Part shown: positions 26,451 through 36,368 of the stretch, piece by piece | Numbering within the stretch: the first letter of the stretch is position 1 | How the letters are laid out: each line of letters starts with the position of its first letter | DNA from: Roseicyclus sp. | GTDB lineage: Bacteria > Pseudomonadota > Alphaproteobacteria > Rhodobacterales > Rhodobacteraceae | Direction: 5' to 3' | Length of the DNA: 64,000 nucleotides | Assembly: GCA_018401965.1 (NCBI GenBank) | Contig: JAGYJU010000009.1 | Span: 124,001-188,000, forward strand | Notes under the pieces: generated by a model | The model's database searches: none | What the model saw: only the letters and a program-made list of their open reading frames with translations | Told to the model about the DNA's origin: nothing | Translations under genes and position numbers: made by a program

Positions 26451-27453
26451 AGCGGATCCTCGGGTCGAGCACGCCGTAAAGCACATCGGCAAGAAGGTTG
26501 AACAAGACGATCAGCACCGCGAAGATGAAGCTGACGGTCTGCACCACGGGCACGTCGCCGCCCTGGATGGCGATGATCAGAAGCTGGCCGATGCCGTTCA
26601 CCTTGAACACCTGTTCGGTGATGATCGCGCCGCCGAACACCGCCGGGATGTTCAGCGCGATGACGGTCACGACCGGGATCATCGAGTTGCGCAACACATG
26701 CACCAGAACCACGACCTTTTCGTTCAACCCCTTGGCGCGCGCGGTGCGGACATAATCCTGGTTGAGATTGTCGAGCATCGAGGCGCGCATGTAGCGGCTG
26801 ATCTGGCTGGCATTGTACAGGCCCAGAACCATCACCGGCATGATGATCTGTTTCAACTGCACGATGAAACTGTCCCAATCCGTGACCACATGGGTGGTGT
26901 TGTAGACGCTGGGGAACCAGCCGAGGTTCACCGCGAAAATCACGATGAACAAGACGCCGGTAAAGAAGGTCGGCACCGAGAAGCCCACCATCGACACGAA
27001 GGTGCCGACCTGGTCGAAGATCGAATATTGCTTGTAGGCCGAGATGATCCCCAGGGGCAGCGCGATCAGGATGCCCACGATATAGGATGTGCCCACAACC
27101 CACAGCGTCTGCGGCATGCGCTGGACGATCAGCTCCATCACCGGGCTGCGGGTCTGGTAGGAAATGATCCGCGCGCCGCCTTCGGGGGCGACATTCCAGC
27201 CGGTCCAGCCTTCGATCAGATGCAGGGGTTCATCCCACATCATCAGCTTGAGCCATTTGAAATACTGGATCAGGATCGGGTCATTGACGCCCAGGCTTTG
27301 GCGGATCTGTTCGCGCACCTCGGGCGGAATGGTCAGCGGCAGGCCCGCCGTCGGGTCGGAGGGTGACAGTTTCACGATCAGGAAGATGATGAAACTGATG
27401 AACAAAAGCGTCGGGATCGCAAGGATCAGTCTGCGGATCGTGTAGGTCAGCAT
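26443..27453 (-). CDS. Peptide/nickel-type ABC transporter permease, DppB family
   Basis: This is a 336-residue permease starting MLTYTIRRLILAIPTLLFIS, the standard DppB N-terminus, with about six membrane helices. The EAA loop is TARAKGLNEKVVVLVHVLRNSMIP and the C-terminus LYGVLDPRIRYD. A larger-than-average loop after the first helix (about 60-130) contains DEPLHLIEGWTGWN, typical of the roseobacter subgroup. It follows the binding-protein gene, separated by a hairpin, and overlaps the DppC gene. Confidence 0.9.
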
Positions 27454-27492
27454 GGGCCAACGCCTCGGGTCATAAGTTTGCGGTCATGAAAT

Positions 27493-27521
27493 GGCCCGCG
27501 CCACGTGGGGCGGCGCGGGCC
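27493..27521 (-). terminator. Intercistronic hairpin after the binding-protein gene
   Basis: A 10-bp perfect stem GGCCCGCGCC / GGCGCGGGCC with a 9-base loop lies in the gap between the dppA-like stop and the dppB-like start. Such structures downstream of binding-protein genes are known to protect the upstream mRNA or attenuate read-through, giving more binding protein than permease. Role inferred from position. Confidence 0.65.
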
Positions 27522-27539
27522 GGTGGTCAGAGGGGCCGC

Positions 27540-29255
27540 TTAGTCAGCGCGGCGCCAGTCCATGATGTTCCACAATTCGCTGTCCCAATCCGACATGCGG
27601 ATGCCATCGATGCTGGCCGCATGGGCGGACACGCCGCCACGGTGCACCAGCGGGATGATGGAATAGCTTTGCATGATCATGTCGTTCATTTCACGCGCCA
27701 GGCGGCCACGTTCCTGAAGATCGGCGGTGCCGGCCATTTCGGCCACCAGCGCGTCATATTCCGGGCTGCAGAAGCGCTGGATGTTCGATCCCTGCCACTG
27801 GCTGTCGGGGCCGGGGATGTCGCTGCACAACCAGCTTGCCATGTAGGCCTGCGGGTCCACACCGGCAAAGTTGTTGGTGTACATCTCGATGTCGGCATAG
27901 AATTTCTGGAACGTGTCCGGGGATGCCGGATCGCCGCCAAAGAACACCGAGGCGTCGATGTTGCGCAGTTCGGCGTCAACGCCGATTTCCGCCCACCACT
28001 GCTTGATCAGCGCCTGCGCGTCCTGGCGCACGGCATTGGTCGAGGTCTGGAACAGCACGCGCAGCGGAATGCCGTTGTATTCGCGGATGCCGTCGCCGTC
28101 GCCATCGACGATGCCATTGGCATCCAGAAGCGCGATTGCGCCCGGAATGTCCTGCACAAGGCAGGCATCATTCGCGGTCGAGGCGTAAAGCTCGGGCGCG
28201 GGCAACACGTTGCAGGTGGCCTGGCCACCGGCACCATAGCCGATTTCGGTCAGCAGCGCGCGGTCGATCGCCATCGACAGGGCCTGGCCCACGATCGGGT
28301 CGGTCAGGAACGGGTGCGGCCCGCCCGCGACGGTCGAGCGCATGTCGCCAAGCGCCGGGTCGGGGTTGGTCTGGTTCAGGTGCAGACGCTCGACCGAGGT
28401 GCCAAAGGCCACCACGACTTCGCAATTGCCTTGTGCCGCCATGCCCGCAAGGATCGTCGGGTCGATCTGAAGGTTCCAGGCATAGTCGAATTCGCCGGTT
28501 TCACAGACAGACCGCGCCGCCGCCGTCGCATCGCCGCCGCCCTTGAAGGTCACGGTGCCGAAATAGGGGCGATCGGGGAAGCGGAAATTCGGGTTGGCCG
28601 AAAGTTCGATCACGTCATTGGGGCGGAATTCATCGACCACGAAGGGGCCGGTGCCGATCGGGCCAAAGTTGGCATCGGTGCATTCGGGCGCGCGCGCCCC
28701 AAGGCATTCGGCAAACTGGGCGGCCTGCAACACCGGGCTCTCGGAGCCGACGAAAGCGGTATAGGGGAAGGGCGTGGCCGATCCGAAATTCACCCGCACG
28801 GTGCGGTCATCCACCGCCTCGACCGATGTCACACCGTCGAAAAAGCTCGCCTGGGCGCAGCCGCCTTCGGGGTGGGTGCAGTATTCCCAGGTAAAGATGA
28901 AATCGGCAGGCGTCAGCGCGCTGCCATCCGACCAGGTCACGCCTTCCGCGATGGTCCAGGTGATCGAGGTGAGATCCTCGGAAATGCCACCGTTTTCAAC
29001 CGTCGGAATGCTTTCGGCAAGCCAGGGCACCATGGTGCCCGTGTCATCGAAACGCGCCATCGATTCGAGGATGAGCGACGAGGATTCGACCTCTTTCGTG
29101 CCGCCCGACAGATACGGGTTCAGCGTCGAGGGCGCTTGCCAATAGATGATGTTGAGATGGCCCGAAGACCCGCGCGTGGAATGCGCGTCGGCCAGTGCCG
29201 CAACCGGCACCATGGCCAGCGCTGTCGCGCCTAGCAAAAGCGAAGTGCGTGTCAT
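27540..29255 (-). CDS. Peptide-type ABC transporter substrate-binding protein (SBP_bac_5)
   Basis: This is a 571-residue periplasmic binding protein with a signal peptide (TSLLLGATALAMVPVAALADA, part quoted, cleavage near residue 23). The family-5 pattern is clear: IIYWQAPSTLNPYLSGG, LAESIPTVE, ITWTIAEGVTWSDGSALTPADF, FGPIGTGPFVV and, near the C-terminus, SIIPLVHRGGV. The start is the ATG 29255 behind an AGGAGAGAG tract; the upstream extension is out of context. A central DGDGDGIREY segment resembles a calcium-loop and is common in this subgroup. It lies after the two ATPase genes. Ligand not predictable; peptides or acylated amino acids are suggested by the divergent hydrolase genes. Confidence 0.9.
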   Translation of the reverse strand: MTRTSLLLGATALAMVPVAALADAHSTRGSSGHLNIIYWQAPSTLNPYLSGGTKEVESSSLILESMARFDDTGTMVPWLAESIPTVENGGISEDLTSITWTIAEGVTWSDGSALTPADFIFTWEYCTHPEGGCAQASFFDGVTSVEAVDDRTVRVNFGSATPFPYTAFVGSESPVLQAAQFAECLGARAPECTDANFGPIGTGPFVVDEFRPNDVIELSANPNFRFPDRPYFGTVTFKGGGDATAAARSVCETGEFDYAWNLQIDPTILAGMAAQGNCEVVVAFGTSVERLHLNQTNPDPALGDMRSTVAGGPHPFLTDPIVGQALSMAIDRALLTEIGYGAGGQATCNVLPAPELYASTANDACLVQDIPGAIALLDANGIVDGDGDGIREYNGIPLRVLFQTSTNAVRQDAQALIKQWWAEIGVDAELRNIDASVFFGGDPASPDTFQKFYADIEMYTNNFAGVDPQAYMASWLCSDIPGPDSQWQGSNIQRFCSPEYDALVAEMAGTADLQERGRLAREMNDMIMQSYSIIPLVHRGGVSAHAASIDGIRMSDWDSELWNIMDWRRAD

Positions 29256-29284
29256 TTTTCTGTCTCTCTCTCCTTGTTGGATGC

Positions 29285-30325
29285 TCATGCCCCGGCGGGC
29301 TCTGCCGCGTGAACCGCGGTCTCGTTGGTGGTCTCGGTGTACAGGTGGCAGGCGACGACCCGCCCCGGTTTCACCTCGCGCATCGTGGGGTCGACCTGGT
29401 GACAGATCGGCATCGCCACGGGGCAGCGGGTGGAAAAGTTGCACCCCTTGGGCGGGTTGGCGGGGCTTGGCACATCGCCTTGCAGGATGGTGCGGTTGGC
29501 GGTGTCATGGCTGGCGGGGTCGGGTTCGGGCACCGCCGACAACAGCGCCCTGGTGTAGGGGTGCAGCGGATCGTCATAGAGCCCGTCGCGCGGCCCGATT
29601 TCGGCCACCTTGCCCAAGTACATCACCACCACCCGGTCGGCGATATGGCGCACCATCGACAGGTCATGGCTGATGAACAGATAGGTCAGGCCAAGCCGAT
29701 CCTGCAAATCTTCCAACAGGTTGACCACCTGCGCCTGGATCGACACATCCAGCGCCGCGATGGGTTCGTCGCAGACGATGAATTTCGGGTTCAGGGCCAG
29801 CGCGCGGGCAATGCCGATGCGTTGGCGCTGGCCGCCCGAAAATTCATGCGGATAGCGGTTGGCGAAATCCCGGTTAAGCCCCACGGCATCCATCAGCTCA
29901 TAGATGCGCGCCAACCGGTCCTTGGATGACATCTTGCTGTGTTCGCTCAGCGGCTCGCCGATGATGCTGGCCACCGTCATGCGCGGGTTCAGCGACGCCT
30001 GCGGGTCCTGGAACACCATCTGCATCTTGGGGCGCAGGCGGCGCAGCGTGTCAAAGGGCGCATGGGCGATTTCCTCGCCATCCAGAATGATCGACCCGGC
30101 GGTCGGTTCATACAGACGCAACACCGCCCGCCCGCAGGTGGATTTGCCACAGCCGGATTCGCCCACAAGACCCAGCGTTTCACCCTCAAAGATGTCGAAA
30201 CTGACGTCGTCGACCGCCTTGACCGCGCCGGTCACGCGCCGCAACAGCCCCGTGCGGATCGGGAAATGCATCTTGAGGTTCTTGACCTCGACCAGTTTTT
30301 TCCGGGCGCCCTTGGTGTCAGACAT
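29285..30325 (-). CDS. Peptide-type ABC transporter ATP-binding protein, DppF family
   Basis: This is a 346-residue ATPase with Walker [11 protein letters not shown]-loop [15 protein letters not shown], signature [16 protein letters not shown], Walker [13 protein letters not shown] and the C-terminal oligopeptide-transport extension with [14 protein letters not shown] (Cys-rich, possibly an Fe-S site as in Dpp/Opp ATPases). The start is the ATG ([11 protein letters not shown]) that overlaps the upstream ATPase gene by eight bases. Second gene of the five-gene D-F-A-B-C operon. Confidence 0.92.
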   Translation of the reverse strand: MSDTKGARKKLVEVKNLKMHFPIRTGLLRRVTGAVKAVDDVSFDIFEGETLGLVGESGCGKSTCGRAVLRLYEPTAGSIILDGEEIAHAPFDTLRRLRPKMQMVFQDPQASLNPRMTVASIIGEPLSEHSKMSSKDRLARIYELMDAVGLNRDFANRYPHEFSGGQRQRIGIARALALNPKFIVCDEPIAALDVSIQAQVVNLLEDLQDRLGLTYLFISHDLSMVRHIADRVVVMYLGKVAEIGPRDGLYDDPLHPYTRALLSAVPEPDPASHDTANRTILQGDVPSPANPPKGCNFSTRCPVAMPICHQVDPTMREVKPGRVVACHLYTETTNETAVHAAEPAGA

Positions 30326-31325
30326 CGCGCGCCGCCCCTGTCTTGAAATCCCAGAAACAGGCGGCATCGTGATCGGCGCCGACATCGTAGCGTGCGGGGT
30401 TTTGCGCCGCGCAGCGGTCAAAGGCCTGCGGGCAGCGCGCGCGGAACGCGCAGCTTTCGGGCGCTTTCGACAAGATCGGCGGCTGGCCCTGGATCACGCG
30501 AAGCTTTTCGCTGCGTTCGCCGGTGATGCGCGGCACGGTTTCCAGCAGCATTCTTGTATAGGGATGCTGCGGGTTGGCGAACAATTCGCGCACCGGCGCC
30601 TGTTCCACCACCTGGCCGCCATACATCACCATCACCCGGTCCGCGATGCCCGCGATCACGCCCAGGTCATGGGTGATCCAGACAATCGCCATGCCCAGTT
30701 TTTGTCGAAGATCCTTGATCAATTCGAGGATCTGCGCCTGGATCGTCACATCCAGCGCCGTGGTCGGTTCATCTGCGATCAACACCTTGGGGTCGCAGGC
30801 AAGGGCGATGGCGATCATCACCCGTTGCCGCATTCCGCCCGAAAACTGGTGCGGGTAATCGTCCAGCCGGCGCTTGGCATCGTTGATGCCGACCAGTTCC
30901 ATCAGCTCGACGGCGCGCAGCGCGGCGGCGCGTTTGGACATGCCCATGTGGCGGCGCAGCGGTTCCATGATCTGGTAGCCGACGGAGAACACCGGGTTCA
31001 GCGAGGTCATCGGGTCCTGGAACACCATTCCGATCCGGGCGCCGCGAATGGCGCGCATCGCGTCCTCGGGCACGCGGGCCAGGTCTTCGCCCTCGAACAT
31101 CACCTGTCCGCCGCGAATTTCGGCGGGCGGCATTGGCAAAAGCCGGATCAGCGACATCATCGTGACCGATTTGCCCGATCCGCTTTCGCCGACAACGCCC
31201 AGCAATTCCCCCGGCTTCAGGGTGAAACTGACGTCATTGACGGCGTGAACCTCGCCCCCGCGCGTGCGGAAAACGGTCTTCAAGTCCTTGACATCAAGGA
31301 CGAATGGCGTTGCGCCATCGGGCAT
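30318..31325 (-). CDS. Peptide-type ABC transporter ATP-binding protein, DppD family
   Basis: This is a 335-residue ATPase with Walker [11 protein letters not shown]-loop [15 protein letters not shown], signature [16 protein letters not shown], Walker [13 protein letters not shown] and the C-terminal [14 protein letters not shown] cluster region. It is the first gene of the ABC operon. The start chosen is the ATG giving [12 protein letters not shown]; 20 more codons are open upstream. It is divergent from argE across 224 bases that contain two dyad sequences. Confidence 0.92.
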   Translation of the reverse strand: MPDGATPFVLDVKDLKTVFRTRGGEVHAVNDVSFTLKPGELLGVVGESGSGKSVTMMSLIRLLPMPPAEIRGGQVMFEGEDLARVPEDAMRAIRGARIGMVFQDPMTSLNPVFSVGYQIMEPLRRHMGMSKRAAALRAVELMELVGINDAKRRLDDYPHQFSGGMRQRVMIAIALACDPKVLIADEPTTALDVTIQAQILELIKDLRQKLGMAIVWITHDLGVIAGIADRVMVMYGGQVVEQAPVRELFANPQHPYTRMLLETVPRITGERSEKLRVIQGQPPILSKAPESCAFRARCPQAFDRCAAQNPARYDVGADHDAACFWDFKTGAARDV

Positions 31326-31408
31326 CGGCAGATGCTCCCCAACCTGTTGGTGCGCCGCCTCTTGTCCATGCACGTGCGGCTGCAAATCTAGGTAACGCTA
31401 ACATGAAA

Positions 31409-31484
31409 ATTGACGCTCACAAGCGCCAATCCACCCAAACTTGCGCGCAGTTTCGGCAAATGCCCAAGCCTTGGGCATCTTTGC
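31409..31484. promoter_or_regulatory. Two dyads in the divergent control region of the ABC operon and argE
   Basis: An imperfect palindrome ATTGACGCT-CACA-AGCGCCAAT (31409-31430, one mismatch) and a second, longer one centred at 31469 with perfect 9-bp arms ATGCCCAAG / CTTGGGCAT and outer GCAAA / TTTGC arms (31456-31484) lie between the divergent starts. They are candidate operators for coordinated control. A TTGACG box (31495) with CAGGCT 17 bases later is a possible argE promoter. All inferred from sequence shape. Confidence 0.5.
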
Positions 31485-31549
31485 GTGCGCGGGCTTGACG
31501 ACCCGGCAGCCGTGGCACAGGCTCTGCCCGTGATCACCCGGAGCATCCC

Positions 31550-32710
31550 ATGACCCAAGTCCTGAGCCCGCGGGCCTTGCTGGAAAAACTCGTGTCCTTC
31601 CCGACCGTCAGCCGCGACAGCAACCTGGCATTGGTCGATTGGGTCGAGGACTATCTTGGCAGCCACGGCATATCCTGCCACCGCGACTATGATCCGACCG
31701 GCCAAAAGGCGAGCCTTTATGCCCATGCCGGGCCCGAGGTCGCGGGCGGCGTGATCTTGTCGGGCCATACCGACGTGGTGCCCGTCGACGGGCAAGCCTG
31801 GGTGACCGACCCGTTCAGCGTCGTCGAAAAGGATGGCAAGCTGTTCGGGCGCGGCACCTGCGACATGAAAGGCTTTGACGCGCTGGCGATCTGGGCCTTG
31901 GTCGAGGCGCATCGGCGTGGCGTGAAGCGCCCGCTCCAATTGTGCCTGTCGCGCGACGAGGAAATCGGCTGCACCGGTGCGCCGCCGATGATCGAGGCGA
32001 TGCAGGCGCATCTGCCGCGCGCCGCATTGGCCATCATCGGCGAACCGACCGAATGGGGCATCGTCAACGGCCACAAGGGGGGTGTGGGGTTCGATCTGCA
32101 TTTCCACGGCTACGAGGTGCATTCCTCGATCGCCTACACGGGCGTGTCCGCCATCATGGAAGGGGCCAAGCTGATCGATTGGGCCAACCGGGCGAACGCG
32201 GAAAACGCCGCCAAGGCCGACCCGTCGAATGCCTATGACCCGCCCTATACCACGCTGCATGTCGGCATGATCCAGGGCGGCACAGCGCATAACATCACCG
32301 CCAAGGATTGCACCTTCGTGCTGTCGGCGCGCACGATCCCGGCGGAGCCCAATGCCGAATGGGCCGCGCGCATCCTGGCCGAAATCGCCCGCATCGAAGA
32401 CGGCATGAAGGCGGTTCGCCCAGACACCGGCATCACGGTTACGCCGCGTTGGGATGTGCCGGGCCTGAAGGCCGAGCAAGACGGTCAGGCCGAGGCGCTG
32501 ATCCGGCGGCTGACCGGCGAAAACGGCACCTCTGTCGTCAGCTACGGCACCGAGGCCGGGCAGTTCCAGGCGGCGGGCTATTCCGCCATCGTCTGCGGCC
32601 CCGGCAATATCGCCCAGGCCCATCAACCCAATGAATACATGTATGTGGACCAGCTGACCCGCGGCGAGGATTTCATGGCCCGCCTGCTGGCCATGTTGCA
32701 GGAAGGATAA
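31550..32710 (+). CDS. argE: Acetylornithine deacetylase (M20, ArgE type)
   Basis: This is a 386-residue M20 metallopeptidase-family deacetylase. Di-zinc site segments are LSGHTDVVPVDG, FGRGTCDMKGF, LSRDEEIGCTG and IGEPTEWGIVNGHKG, and the C-terminal YGTEAGQFQ with AQAHQPNEY match ArgE. The enzyme hydrolyses N2-acetylornithine to ornithine and acetate, though several paralogues act on other N-acyl amino acids. It is the first gene of a four-gene plus-strand cluster of M20 hydrolases (gaps of 5 to 22 bases) opposite a peptide-type importer, so catabolism of imported acylated amino acids is an alternative to arginine synthesis. Confidence 0.88.
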   Translation: MTQVLSPRALLEKLVSFPTVSRDSNLALVDWVEDYLGSHGISCHRDYDPTGQKASLYAHAGPEVAGGVILSGHTDVVPVDGQAWVTDPFSVVEKDGKLFGRGTCDMKGFDALAIWALVEAHRRGVKRPLQLCLSRDEEIGCTGAPPMIEAMQAHLPRAALAIIGEPTEWGIVNGHKGGVGFDLHFHGYEVHSSIAYTGVSAIMEGAKLIDWANRANAENAAKADPSNAYDPPYTTLHVGMIQGGTAHNITAKDCTFVLSARTIPAEPNAEWAARILAEIARIEDGMKAVRPDTGITVTPRWDVPGLKAEQDGQAEALIRRLTGENGTSVVSYGTEAGQFQAAGYSAIVCGPGNIAQAHQPNEYMYVDQLTRGEDFMARLLAMLQEG

Positions 32711-32715
32711 GCCCG

Positions 32716-33888
32716 ATGCCCGTCAAGAACCGCCTTGCCGAATTGCACGATGAAATCACCGGCTGGCGCCGCGATCTGCATGAAAACCCCGAAATCCTCT
32801 ATGATCTGCCGCGCACCTCGGCGCTTGTGGCGGACCGGCTGCGCGAATTCGGCTGTGACGAGGTCGTGACCGGCATCGGCCGTTCGGGTGTCGTGGGCGT
32901 GATCCGGGGGCGGTCAGACACGCGCAGCGCCTGCGTGGGTCTGCGCGCCGACATGGACGCGCTGCCGATGACCGAGAAAACCGGCCTGCCGCATGCCAGC
33001 CAGACCCGGGGGAAAATGCATGCCTGCGGCCATGACGGGCATACCGCGATGCTGCTTGGCGCGGCGAAATACCTGTCGGAAACCCGCAATTTCGACGGCA
33101 CCGTGGTCTTGATCTTTCAACCCGCCGAAGAAGGCGGGGCAGGGGCCAAGGCGATGATCGACGACGGGCTGATGGACCGGTTCGGTATCCGCGAGGTCTA
33201 TGGGATGCACAATGAACCCGGTCTGCCGGTGGGGGAATTCGGCGTGGCGCCCGGCCCGATCATGGCGGCGGCCGACGAATTGCGCGTGGTGATCCAGGGG
33301 CGCGGGGGTCATGCGGCCCAGCCCCATAACGTGATCGACCCGGTTCCCGCCGCCTGCGCCACGGTGATGGCGCTGCAAACCGTGGCCAGCCGGTCGGTCG
33401 ATCCGATCAAATCCGTGGTCGTGTCGATCTGCGTGATGCAGACGGAATCGGCGGCGACCAACGTGATCGACGATACCGTGACCCTGGCGGGCACGGTGCG
33501 CACCCTGGATGAAGGCGTGCGCGACCTGGCCGAGGCGCGGATCCGCGATATCGTGACGGCCACCGCCACGGCCTATGGCTGCACCGCCGAGGTGGTCTAT
33601 GATCGCGGCTATCCCGTCACGATCAACCATGACGAAAACGCCCGCATGGCCGCTGAGATCGCCGAGGGCGTGGCCGGTGCAGGCCGGGTGCGCTATGGCC
33701 GCCCGCCGCGCATGGGGGCCGAAGATTTCAGCTACATGCTGCAAGCGCGGCCCGGTGCCTTTGTCCATATCGGCAATGGCGATACCCAGAAGGTGCATCA
33801 CCCCGAATATGACTTCAACGATGCCGCGATCCCCTACGGGTGCAGCTTTTTCGCCGAACTGGTCGAACGCCGCATGCCCGCGGCCTGA
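32716..33888 (+). CDS. M20 family amidohydrolase (hippurate hydrolase type), copy 1
   Basis: This is a 390-residue M20D amidohydrolase. Metal ligands are in MHACGHDGHTAML, FQPAEEGGAGAKAM, YGMHNEPG and MGAEDFSYML; the substrate-pocket segment is GLRADMDALPM, and GRGGHAAQPH is the dimerisation-domain histidine. Family members hydrolyse N-acyl amino acids such as hippurate, indole-acetyl amino acids or N-acetyl-diaminopimelate. It lies five bases after argE and 21 before copy 2. It has no signal peptide, so it is cytoplasmic. The specific acyl group is unknown. Confidence 0.9.
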   Translation: MPVKNRLAELHDEITGWRRDLHENPEILYDLPRTSALVADRLREFGCDEVVTGIGRSGVVGVIRGRSDTRSACVGLRADMDALPMTEKTGLPHASQTRGKMHACGHDGHTAMLLGAAKYLSETRNFDGTVVLIFQPAEEGGAGAKAMIDDGLMDRFGIREVYGMHNEPGLPVGEFGVAPGPIMAAADELRVVIQGRGGHAAQPHNVIDPVPAACATVMALQTVASRSVDPIKSVVVSICVMQTESAATNVIDDTVTLAGTVRTLDEGVRDLAEARIRDIVTATATAYGCTAEVVYDRGYPVTINHDENARMAAEIAEGVAGAGRVRYGRPPRMGAEDFSYMLQARPGAFVHIGNGDTQKVHHPEYDFNDAAIPYGCSFFAELVERRMPAA

Positions 33889-33909
33889 CGGAACCCCAAA
33901 GGAACCCTG

Positions 33910-35076
33910 ATGCCGATCAAGAACCGACTGGCCGAGATGTTGCCGGAAATCACCGGCTGGCGGCATCATCTGCATGAAAACCCCGAACTGCTCTACGAGG
34001 TTCACGAAACCGCCGCCTTCGTGGCCGACCGCCTGCGCGATTTCGGCGTCGACGAGGTGGTGACAGGTGTGGGCCACACCGGTGTCGTGGGCATCATCCG
34101 GGGCCGCGCCACCGGGTCGGGCCGCGCCATCGGGTTGCGCGCCGACATGGACGCGCTGCCGATCCATGAGGCGACGGGGCTGCCCTATGCCTCCAGAGTG
34201 GCGGGCAAGATGCACGCCTGCGGCCATGATGGGCATACCGCGATGCTTTTGGGCGCGGCCAAATACCTGTCGGAAACCCGCAATTTCGACGGCACCGTGG
34301 TGCTGATCTTCCAGCCCGCCGAAGAAGGCGGGGCAGGGGCCAAGGCGATGATCGACGACGGGTTGTTCGACCGGTTCCAGATCGACGAGGTCTATGGCAT
34401 CCACAACGCGCCCGGCGTGCCGGTGGGCGTCTTTGCCACCCGCCCCGGCCCGATGCAGGCGTCGTCGGATGAATTCGACATCATCGTCAGGGGCAAGGGC
34501 GGCCATGCCGCCGAACCCCACCGCGCCATCGACACCACGCTGGTCGCGGCCCATATCCTGATCGCGCTGCATTCCATCGTGTCGCGCAATGTCGATCCGC
34601 TCAAGCGGGTGGTCTTGACGGTCGGCACCTTTTCCACCGACAGCGGCGCATCGAACATCATCCCCGACGAGGCGCGGATGCAAGGCACGGTGCGCACGCT
34701 CGACCCCGAATACCGCGCGATTGCCGAGGCCCGTATCCGCGATGTGGCGACCCATACGGCGGCGGCCTTCGGGGCAAGCGCAGAGGTGATCTGGCACCCC
34801 GGCTATCCCGTCACCGTCAATGACCCGGACGGGGCCGCGCGCGCCGTTGATGCCGCCCGCGCCGTGGGGCGCGGCGTGATCGAGGACGCCGCCCCGATCA
34901 TGCCCTCCGAGGATTTCAGCTACATGCTGGAACAGCGCCCCGGCGCCTATGTGTTCATGGGCAATGGCGACAGCGCCATGTGCCATCACCCCAAGTACAT
35001 CTTCGACGATGAAGCCATCCCCTATGGATGCAGCTTTTTCGCCGAACTGGTCGAGCGACGCCTGCCGACCGCCTGA
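33910..35076 (+). CDS. M20 family amidohydrolase (hippurate hydrolase type), copy 2
   Basis: This is the 388-residue second paralogue. It keeps the metal ligands (MHACGHDGHTAML, FQPAEEGGAGAKAM, YGIHNAPG, MPSEDFSYML) and GLRADMDALPI. The stretch around the metal site (34255-34365) is almost base-for-base the same as in copy 1, while the surroundings are more divergent. The glutamate before DFSYML follows MPS instead of MGA, a difference near the active site. It is in tandem between copies 1 and 3. Same general reaction, substrate unknown. Confidence 0.9.
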   Translation: MPIKNRLAEMLPEITGWRHHLHENPELLYEVHETAAFVADRLRDFGVDEVVTGVGHTGVVGIIRGRATGSGRAIGLRADMDALPIHEATGLPYASRVAGKMHACGHDGHTAMLLGAAKYLSETRNFDGTVVLIFQPAEEGGAGAKAMIDDGLFDRFQIDEVYGIHNAPGVPVGVFATRPGPMQASSDEFDIIVRGKGGHAAEPHRAIDTTLVAAHILIALHSIVSRNVDPLKRVVLTVGTFSTDSGASNIIPDEARMQGTVRTLDPEYRAIAEARIRDVATHTAAAFGASAEVIWHPGYPVTVNDPDGAARAVDAARAVGRGVIEDAAPIMPSEDFSYMLEQRPGAYVFMGNGDSAMCHHPKYIFDDEAIPYGCSFFAELVERRLPTA

Positions 35077-35097
35077 CCTTGAAAAGGAGAGACCAAG

Positions 35098-36261
35098 ATG
35101 CCCGTCAAGAACCGCTTTGCCGAATTGCTGCCCGAAATCACCGAATGGCGCCGCGATCTGCATGAACATCCCGAGATCCTGTTCGACACCCATCGCACCA
35201 GCGCCATGGTGGCCGACAAGCTGCGCGCCTTCGGCTGCGACGAGGTGGTGACAGGTTTGGGGCGCACCGGCGTGGTGGGCATCATCAAGGGCAAATCCGA
35301 CCGCTCGGGCCGCACCATCGGGTTGCGCGCCGATATGGACGCCCTGCCGATCTTTGAGGAAACTGGCCTGGATTACGCGTCGAAAACCCCCGGCGCGATG
35401 CATGCCTGCGGCCATGACGGGCATACCGCCATGCTGCTTGGTGCGGCCAAATACCTGGCCGAGACACGCAATTTCGACGGCACCGTCGCGGTCATCTTTC
35501 AACCCGCCGAGGAAGGTGGCGGCGGTGGCAAGGAAATGGTCGATGACGGCATGATGGAGCGTTGGAAGATCGAGGAGGTCTACGGCATGCACAACTGGCC
35601 GGGCGTGCCCACGGGGCAATTCGCCATCCGGTCCGGGCCGTTCTTTGCCGCCGCCGATCAGTTCGACATCTACGTCACGGGGCGCGGCGGCCACGCGGCC
35701 AAACCGCATGACACGCTCGATACCACGGTCATCGCGTCGCATATCGTGCTGGCCCTGCAAACCATCGCCAGCCGCAATGCCGACCCGGTGAAACAGGTCG
35801 TGGTGTCGGTGACCAGCTTCGAGACCGGGTCCAAGGCCTATAACGTCATTCCCGAAACCGTGCATCTCAAGGGCACGGTGCGCACGCTGGATCCGGGCAT
35901 TCAGGACATGGCCGAGGACCGGCTCAAGGCGATTGCCGAGGGCACGGCTGCCACCTTTGGCGGATCGGCGCGGGTGGATTATCGGCGCGGCTACCCGGTG
36001 ATGATCAATTCCGATGCGCAGACCGAATTTGCCGCCGATGTCGCCCGCGCGGTGGCAGGCGATTGCGCCGAGGCGCCGCTTGTCATGGGCGGCGAAGATT
36101 TCGCCTTCATGTCCAACGCACGCCCCGGGGCCTATATCCTGGTCGGCAACGGCGACACCGCCAATGTCCACCACCCGAAATACAACTTCAACGACGAGGC
36201 GATCCCGGCGGGCTGTTCCTGGTGGGCCGAGATCGTCGAACGCCGCCTGCCCGCCGCCTGA
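35098..36261 (+). CDS. M20 family amidohydrolase (hippurate hydrolase type), copy 3
   Basis: This is the 387-residue third paralogue with ribosome site AAGGAGAG. Landmarks are GLRADMDALPIFEETG, MHACGHDGHTAML, FQPAEEGGGGGKEM, YGMHNWPG and MGGEDFAFM. It differs from copies 1 and 2 in the glycine-rich EEGGGGG stretch and in the tryptophans NWPG and CSWWAEIVERR. This makes it closer to the typical Rhodobacterales amidohydrolase. It ends the cluster and is followed by a hairpin. Confidence 0.9.
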   Translation: MPVKNRFAELLPEITEWRRDLHEHPEILFDTHRTSAMVADKLRAFGCDEVVTGLGRTGVVGIIKGKSDRSGRTIGLRADMDALPIFEETGLDYASKTPGAMHACGHDGHTAMLLGAAKYLAETRNFDGTVAVIFQPAEEGGGGGKEMVDDGMMERWKIEEVYGMHNWPGVPTGQFAIRSGPFFAAADQFDIYVTGRGGHAAKPHDTLDTTVIASHIVLALQTIASRNADPVKQVVVSVTSFETGSKAYNVIPETVHLKGTVRTLDPGIQDMAEDRLKAIAEGTAATFGGSARVDYRRGYPVMINSDAQTEFAADVARAVAGDCAEAPLVMGGEDFAFMSNARPGAYILVGNGDTANVHHPKYNFNDEAIPAGCSWWAEIVERRLPAA

Positions 36262-36305
36262 CCGGTCGGCGGCGCATCGCCCAAGGGGTTCTGCCCGGCG
36301 CCCAT

Positions 36306-36331
36306 GGCTATTCCCCGGTCGGGGGATAGCC
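36306..36331 (+). terminator. Hairpin after the M20 cluster
   Basis: An 11-bp stem GGCTATTCCCC / GGGGGATAGCC with one G-T pair and a GGTC loop lies 45 bases after the last amidohydrolase. No T-run follows, so it may be a weak or Rho-assisted terminator. Confidence 0.55.
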
Positions 36332-36368
36332 CCTAGATTGGGCGCAGCATCGATCTTGGGGGCATGAC

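Noticed and set aside
32914..36174. 1086-codon open frame on the minus strand across the M20 genes
   Set aside because: It is antisense to three well-supported M20 genes. His/Asp/Gly-rich composition is the mirror of high-GC codon bias, with no recognisable domain.
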